From NCBI GenBank assembly GCA_964019165.1, contig OZ025287.1, positions 8,076,930 through 8,140,929 of the forward strand: a DNA stretch of 64,000 nucleotides, read 5' to 3'. Below the pieces are notes generated by a model. It was not told where the DNA came from. It was given only the letters and a program-made list of their open reading frames with translations, and did not search any database. Source of the DNA: Mastigias papua (Eukaryota; Cnidaria; Scyphozoa; Rhizostomeae; Mastigiidae). This document shows positions 41,901 through 64,000 of the stretch, piece by piece (positions within the stretch are counted from its first letter, which is position 1; every line of letters starts with the position of its first letter). The position numbers and the translations under genes are program-made.

Positions 41901-44364
41901 TATAACCTTGGTATTTTGCCGAAAAATGACCAAAATTGAAATTGATTGATTTTGATTGCAGATTGAAAAGTGATGAAAATGAGCGATTTTTGGCCAAAAA
42001 GTAAGGCTATTACCTTGGTATTTTGCCGAAAAATGACCAAAATTGAAATTGATTGATTTTGATTGCAGATTGACAAGTGATGAAAATGAGCGATTTTTGG
42101 CCAAAAAGTAAGGCTATAACCTGGGTATGTTGCCGAAAAATGACCAAAATTGAAATTGATTGATTTTGATTGCAGATTGAAAAGTGATGAAAATGAGCGA
42201 TTTTTGGCCAAAAAGTAAGGCTATAACCTTGGTATTTTGCCGAAAAATGACCAAAATTGAAATTGATTGATTTTGATTGCAGATTGAAAAGTGATGAAAA
42301 TGAGCGATTTTTGGCCAAAAAGTAAGGCTATAACCTTGGTATTTTGCCGAAAAATGACCAAAATTGAAATTGATTGATTTTGATTGCAGATTGAAAAGTG
42401 ATGAAAATGAGCGATTTTTGGCCAAAAAGTAAGGCTATAACCTTGGTATTTTGCCGAAAAATGACCAAAATTGAAATTGATTGATTTTGATTGCAGATTG
42501 AAAAGTGATGAAAATGAGCGATTTTTGGCCAAAAAGTAAGGCTATAACCTTGGTATTTTGCCGAAAAATGACCAAAATTGAAATTGATTGATTTTGATTG
42601 CAGATTGAAAAGTGATGAAAATGAGCGATTTTTGGCCAAAAAGTAAGGCTATAACCTTGGTATTTTGCCGAAAAATGACCAAAATTGAAATTGATTGATT
42701 TTGATTGCAGATTGAAAAGTGATGAAAATGAACGATTTTTGGCCAAAAAGTAAGGCTATAACCTTGGTATTTTGCCGAAAAATGACCAAAATTGAAATTG
42801 ATTGATTTTGATTGCAGATTGAAAAGTGATGAAAATGAGCGATGTTTGGCCAAAAAGTAAGGCTATAACCTTGGTATTTTACCGAAAAATGACCAAAATT
42901 GAAATTGATTGATTTTGATTGCAGATTGAAAAGTGATGAAAATGAGCGATTTTTGGCCAAAAAGTAAGGCTATAACCTTGGTATTTTGCCGAAAAATGAC
43001 CAAACTTGAAATTGATTGATTTTGATTGCAGATTGAAAAGTGATGAAAATGAGCGATTTTTGGCCAAAAAGTAAGGCTATAACCTTGGTATTTTGCCGAA
43101 AAATGACCAAAATTGAAATTGATTGATTTTGATTGCAGATTGAAAAGTGATGAAAATGAGCGATTTTTGGCCAAAAAGTAAGGCTATAACCTTGGTATTT
43201 TGCCGAAAAATGACCAAAATTGAAATTGATTGATTTTGATTGCAGATTGAAAAGTGATGAAAATGAGCGATTTTTGGCCAAAAAGTAAGGCTATAACCTT
43301 GGTATTTTGCCGAAAAATGACCAAAATTGAAATTGATTGATTTTGATTGCAGATTGAAAAGTGATGAAAATGAGCGATGTTTGGCCAAAAAGTAAGGCTA
43401 TAACCTTGGTATTTTGCCGAAAAATGACCAAAATTGAAATTGATTGATTTTGATTGCAGATTGAAAAGTGATGAAAATGAGCGATTTGTGGCCGAAAAGT
43501 AAGGCTATAACCTTGGTATTTTGCCGAAAAATGACCAAACTTGAAATTGATTGATTTTGATTGCAGATTGAAAAGTGATGAAAATGAGCGATTTTTGGCC
43601 AAAAAGTAAGGCTATAACCTTGGTATTTTGCCGAAAAATGACCAAAATTGAAATTGATTGATTTTGATTGCAGAGTGAAAAGTGATGAAAATGAGCGATT
43701 TTTGGCCAAAAAGTAAGGCTATAACCTTGGTATTTTGCCGAAAAATGACCAAAATTGAAATTGATTGATTTTGATTGCAGATTGAAAAGTGATGAAAATG
43801 AGCGATTTTTGGCCAAAAAGTAAGGCTATAACCTTGGTATTTTGCCGAAAAATGACCAAAATTGAAATTGATTGATTTTGATTGCAGATTGAAAAGTGAT
43901 GAAAATGAGCGATTTTTGGCCAAAAAGTAAGGCTATAACCTTGGTATTTTGCCGAAAAATGACCAAAATTGAAATTGATTGATTTTGATTGCAGATTGAA
44001 AAGTGATGAAAATGAGCGATTTTTGGCCAAAAAGTAAGGCTATAACCTTGGTATTTTGCCGAAAAATGACCAAAATTGAAATTGATTGATTTTGATTGCA
44101 GATTGAAAAGTGATGAAAATGAGCGATTTTTGGCCAAAAAGTAAGGCTATAACCTTGGTATTTTGCCGAAAAATGACCAAAATTGAAATTGATTGATTTT
44201 GATTGCAGATTGAAAAGTGATGAAAATGAGCGATTTTTGGCCAAAAAGTAAGGCTATAACCTTGGTATTTTGCCGAAAAATGACCAAAATTGAAATTGAT
44301 TGATTTTGATTGCAGATTGAAAAGTGATGAAAATGAGCGATTTGTGGCCAAAAAGTAAGGCTAT
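20999..44364 (+). repeat. Giant 107-bp satellite array, about 218 monomers
   Basis: Head-to-tail monomers of 107 bp are nearly identical. Each contains AAGGCTATAACCTTGGTATT, TTGCCGAAAAATGACC, an AATTGATTGATTTTG block, ATTGCAG, GATGAAAATGAGCGATT and a perfect palindrome TTTTTGGCCAAAAA. The commonest variants are GATTTGTGG, GATGTTTGG, GGCGAAAAAG and AAACTAAGG, and linked variants recur at multiples of 107 bp (14, 16, 11 and 14 units), showing unequal exchange. Because 107 is not a multiple of three, every minus-strand frame gives recurring 103-codon open frames; these are artefacts of the repeat. There is a 200-N gap at 26301-26500. True copy number may differ. Confidence 0.98.
26301..26500. 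other. Assembly gap (200 N)
   Basis: Exactly 200 N inside the satellite, a conventional placeholder of unknown true length. Confidence 0.99.
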
Positions 44365-45046
44365 GGCCTAGCTAGGTTGAGTAAAAATGACCAAAAGTCA
44401 AATTGATTGGGTGTGATTGGAGATTGAAGTGTAATGACGATTAGCAAATGATGGCTAACATGTAAGAATAGTGGATTTGTAGGTTGCCCAAGAATGAACG
44501 AATTTTAAACTGATTGATTTTGATTGCAGACTGAGAATTGATGAATCGTACAAAATATTGGTCAAAAATAAGCCAATAGTCTTTCTAGTGAAATGAATTT
44601 GACTCAGTTTGACTGCAGCGTGAAGAGTGATAAATTTATGGATATAGCTTTGGTGTGCTCTCTCAAAATGATCCAAATTGAGATTGATTGATGTTGATTT
44701 CAGATTCAAATGTGAGGAGAGTGTGCCAACTTTTGTCTGTAAGGTAAAGCTACAGCCATGGCAGTTTATTTATTGAGTTTCATTGCCAATTAAGAAGGGT
44801 ATGAACATCAGGCAACTTTGGCTAAAAAGTAAGGCTATAACTTTGGAATTTGAACACATACTATCGAACTTGAGATTTATTGATTTTGATTTCAGATTGA
44901 AAAGTGATGATGATGAGCAAATGTTGGCCAAAGTGTAAGGTTATAGCCTTTGTAGTTTCTCCAAAAACAACCGAAAATGCAATATCTTGATTTTTATTGC
45001 AGGTTTGAAAGTGATGAGAATGAACCAATCTTAGCCAAAAAGTAAG
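44365..45046 (+). repeat. Decayed satellite monomers at the right edge
   Basis: About six diverged monomers are recognisable by TTGATTTTGATT(G/T)CAG-like blocks (about 44517, 44690, 44885, 44990) and TAAGG/GTAAG segments (about 44460, 44740, 44830, 44935, 45042). Divergence is abrupt after 44364. This is the usual edge of a satellite that no longer takes part in homogenisation. Confidence 0.85.
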
Positions 45047-47654
45047 TCCTGCACTCTCTTGTTCATTGCACTATGGGTCTACATACTAAGGTTTGTTGTT
45101 CATTGTGACATCAAGGTTGTTTTCACGTGTGGTGCCTCTGTCTTTAGTAAATGATCTGCCCGTAAGTACTACTTCTTCAACGCACTGCTGTCTTGGTGTT
45201 ACAGGGAATTACAAGTTATAATATATTGTATTGCAAACTTCTAATATTATATTTTGATTTATATGTATCAATTTGCATTTGTCTCTTTTTCTAATATTTT
45301 TACTGGGCTGTTTGTAAAACAGTGTAGATATCTGACTGAAATTTGCTTCCATCTAATAATGAATGAATGCAATAGCTTATATTTCTATCTTCCATAAAGT
45401 AATGTACAAGGCCATTTATGGTCTTGCGTGGTATCTTCATCTTACTTTTCATTATCGCTCGTTTTCTTTGTAACAGGCTTGCAGCTCTATGTCTTTAGAT
45501 ACCATAAATCCTCGAAATTTAGGGGATTTATTTTAGGGGGCTCATTAACAATCTGAAGTTATAGCGCTTTTTTATCTTATTCGAAGGGGGGTTAACTCGA
45601 GGATTTGCGGGTAAAAATTTACGCTGGGTTTTACAAATCTTATTCGAAAATTGGGAATTCTTGGTCAAATAGTATGGAATGAATAAACCGAGCTTTGATC
45701 GAAGAATTAGATCTTATAAGGCAGCTCTATTAACAAAGGTAAAGAAATGAGGTACTATTTCTATTGGGATGTTTGATAATGGCTCTTATTTGCCATTATC
45801 GATTGAGAGCTGAAAGATCAGGATTGTACTGCTGTCATTCTATTCAGAATAAATAGATTCAGAGAGAGAGAGAGAGAGAGAAAGAGCGATCGAAAACATT
45901 GGAATATATCCTTAGTCAAAGACAACTCTCTCTTGTCTGCACGTCCACCAAGCGCCTTGATTAAAATTACCTAGCACTAGCAAAGAGAGGTTTGCGCAGA
46001 GCCCAATGTTTGTGCCAGTTTTCAGGAATTCACCGAGGCCACCCCCCTTCTAAATGGAAATACTAGTGCTAAGTGCGTTCGATGGAATAGAAGTGTTGTA
46101 ATATGCTAACGCATGTATATCAAAACACAATGCTTGCCTGACTGCAATCAAGCTGAGCAGGAGGATGAGGAATGATAAAGAGTCTCAATTTTGTCCTGTA
46201 ATCTTCTTATTGCTGAGCTCTCCCTGTCCAGTGTTTTTGTGCCAAAAAGTAGATTCTTCAATTGCTGTTTAAAGAAAAAAGTAACGATTTTTAAAATTAT
46301 GACAACTGATACGATTTTGAAAAAGGCTTTTATGTGAGAAACGTCAACCCTCGATTGAGTTTCACGAAGAGCTGAAACTTAAAAATTCCTCTAGTGTTTA
46401 CACGAAATTTTTAAACCGATAAGAGTTTCAAAATATTTTTGCAGCAGCTGTACTCAATAACGACGAGAGACTTGACGGCCGTTAAATCAAAGTTTCTCCC
46501 GAGTTGATATTTCAGCCCGGGTTGAGAATGCGAATTGAACTGGCCACCGGTTGAGACCCTCTCAAGTAGGCATTTTTCGCAATTTACTTTGTATTTCTTT
46601 ATGTATATCAAAGGCACTCTCAGATAGATCCGATGTTCACCGCTGTAGAAACTGTGCATTTAGCATGCAATGTACTATTCTAGAGTAGAATGACTTATCC
46701 AGGTTCACTCAAATCCCATGGACTAAGAAGGAGGAAGGAAGGAGAACAGAACCAAAAATATCTTACTGTCACAATGTATGCCATGACCGATGACTTCTTC
46801 TTTCTTCTCCTGCCGTGTATCTTTGATCTTTGAACTGCTTTGCTTCCAATGGTATCTAGGTGTTCCAGGAAATTTGTCGTTCCATAAAAAGATGATAGTT
46901 CATTTCTCAAGAACAAAACACTTTTTTCTCCTTGTGCTTCCACATTTTTCTTGAAGGTGTCTAGATAGCATCCCATTCCTAAAAGGACAAGAGTATCGCA
47001 CGTGAGCTACAAGAAAGGCATGCCACTGTTTGCATACCACAATAGTTTTATCGAAAAATTTCTTCCTAGTTACCGTGCAGTTCGAGTTCATCATATCCAC
47101 TTATGAGTGTAAAGCACGCATGTATCCTTAAACTACAATATTGCTGAATATTCTGAGAGAAAGAGATTGAGAGATATTGAGAGAGAGTAATGAGGTGTAG
47201 ATGACAGGATGCTCATTGGAATTGGATTGAATTGAATTGGAGTGTCACTAGAGTAATAGCATTTTCTACATACATGCCTGTCATAAGAAGCAATCTTTCT
47301 GTTTTCAGGCTGGATGTGTCATAGCATTCTGTCAAATGCGGTTTTTAATATTTCATAAATGTTTCTTGAATTTCTTGAAGCTTCCTATACCAGCAAAGCA
47401 ACTGTGAGACGAGGAGCAGAATGTTTAGTTTAAAAGCGCTTAGAGATTGATGCTGCTTCTACTGGTTTCAAGTTAAATGAAAAATTTCTAGCAAAAATAG
47501 GTTCTTTGAGGTTACTACTGAAGCTCAGCTTGCATTTGTTTCTCAATTTTTGTCTGATTTGAACCTCATGTTTCTTTTATCCTTGTTTCTCGCAAAATAC
47601 GTGAGATTGCATGTATGTAATGGTCATCAGGATCAACACTCGCTATCTACCTTC
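45047..47654. other. Region without a recognised gene
   Basis: Contents: a block at 45495-45660 with repeated TCGAAATTTAGGGG/TTATTCGAAGGGGG that looks like an interspersed repeat, and a (GA)n run at about 45858-45882. A minus-strand exon-like open frame at 46695-46981 follows a good acceptor (TTGTCCTTTTAG) and reads GCYLDTFKKNVEAQ and IGSKAVQRSKIHGRRRKKKS; it has no partner exon and is not recognised. Confidence 0.4.
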
Positions 47655-47942
47655 ATCGCCAAAATTAGTTGGAACACTAACAGTTAAGTCATCCTGGAGA
47701 ATAGTGTTATTCCTGTTCTACTGCCAGTGGATAACTCTCCTGTTCCCATTTCTCTTCTGTTCTCCCCCCATAAACAATATTGACTTTCACATAGGAAATT
47801 ATCATCTACCAGTCATTAGCGAGAAGAACTGTCAAAGCAGAACAACCTCGTCATGGTTCAAAGTTGTATCAGGGGGAGAGGTGGAGGAGGAGATAACTTC
47901 TGTGATAATGTAGTAGGTGTTCCAACATTTCTGGTGAAAATT
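47655..47942 (+). mobile_element. MITE-like repeat, copy 1
   Basis: The ends CGCCAAAATTAGTTGGAACAC and GGTGTTCCAACATTTCTGGTG are imperfect inverse copies. The interior (AACAGTTAAGTCATCCTGGAG, GGATAACTCTCCTGTTCCCA) aligns with the inverse copy at 51753-52030. There is no coding sequence. Confidence 0.75.
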
Positions 47943-48150
47943 GCAGGCCCCTCTAGTGAAAGTCAGGCTCAGCAGCTTCAGGCTGCAGTTCAAATGCGTA
48001 ACTGTTGGGGTAACAGAGTGGATTGAATATAGTCGACTCAATCACCTCTTCTAAACAATTTGAAGGCAGACACTGGCTTCAGATTAAGCCCAGTCCCTGC
48101 AAGGGGAGAAGGGAGAACACATAGCTAGTGATGGTGATGATGACACTGAT

Positions 48151-48210
48151 GATGATCAAGAATGTTTAGTGATGATCAAGAATGTTTAATGATGATCAAG
48201 AATGTTTAGT
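48151..48210. repeat. 20-bp tandem repeat, three units
   Basis: GATGATCAAGAATGTTTAGT is repeated at 48151, 48171 and 48191, with one substitution in the second unit and partial copies after it. Confidence 0.9.
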
Positions 48211-48459
48211 GATGATCAGTGATGATCAATGGTAATGATTGGCAAGAAGTTGCAATGCTAATGTTAATAACGAGGATAACAATGATGATGAATACATTTA
48301 ATAATTGTCTTATATTGATTCCTGCGATAAGCTTTACCTTGTTCAGTAAAATGGTACCAATAAAACACATCCCTCTTCTCTGCATACGACAAATGTGTAT
48401 TATTCGCTAGAGTGAAAAAGTGAAATATTGTAACCGTTTAGAAACAACAAATTCACCAA

Positions 48460-64000
<15,541 letters not shown>

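Noticed and set aside
20991..44351. Hundreds of 103-codon minus-strand open frames beginning MAKNRSFSSLFNLQSK
   Set aside because: They repeat every 107 bp in all three frames, overlap one another and end at the same place in each monomer. They are a by-product of a stop-poor satellite, not genes.
20999..44364. CRISPR array
   Set aside because: Repeats are head to tail with no unique spacers, in a eukaryotic context.

Overview
The window is non-vertebrate metazoan nuclear DNA, probably from a marine invertebrate; I cannot place it more precisely. The evidence is split genes with GT-AG introns, a CR1/L2-type LINE, a Penelope-like element (PLE), hAT elements, long TA and CA microsatellites and a very large satellite. 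Host coding sequence is a small fraction of the window and the rest is dominated by repeats.

Layout. 1-9.3 kb: a 113-bp minisatellite in two blocks, split by a hAT element that itself carries a younger nested hAT MITE. The second block is broken by a 4.1-kb cluster of (TA)n tracts, a decayed PLE with a solo LTR inside it, and three palindromic elements. The cluster carries at least five copies of a hammerhead-ribozyme-like core. 9.8-10.4 kb: a cluster of a 13-mer in both orientations beside a (CA)n tract. 10.6-12.4 kb: the last two exons of a plus-strand gene for a helical, ARM/HEAT-like protein. 12.4-16.3 kb: interspersed repeats, a LINE tail and decayed satellite monomers. 16.3-21.0 kb: a nearly intact LINE (ORF1 with a winged-helix-like region and an SGNH esterase; ORF2 with AP endonuclease and reverse transcriptase) inserted into the edge of the satellite. 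21.0-44.4 kb: about 218 copies of a 107-bp satellite with a 200-N assembly gap, decaying over 44.4-45.0 kb. 45.0-48.4 kb: no recognised gene.

48.5-64.0 kb: the 3' part of one minus-strand gene. I assembled 14 exons by hand with consistent splice sites and phases, giving about 1,182 C-terminal residues. The protein looks beta-rich in its upper part and alpha-helical/coiled-coil at its C-terminus, and I do not recognise the family. Its introns hold MITEs, a LINE fragment, microsatellites and a sixth hammerhead-like core.

The most unusual items are: (1) hammerhead-like cores in palindromes alternating with (TA)n tracts, the whole cluster sitting at a TATATA site of the 113-bp repeat; (2) a satellite whose every monomer has an acceptor-like CAG and a donor-like GTAAG around a 39-nt segment that stays open when concatenated; (3) the unidentified 14-exon gene with four successive symmetric 1-1 exons. 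All homology statements are by eye; no search was run.
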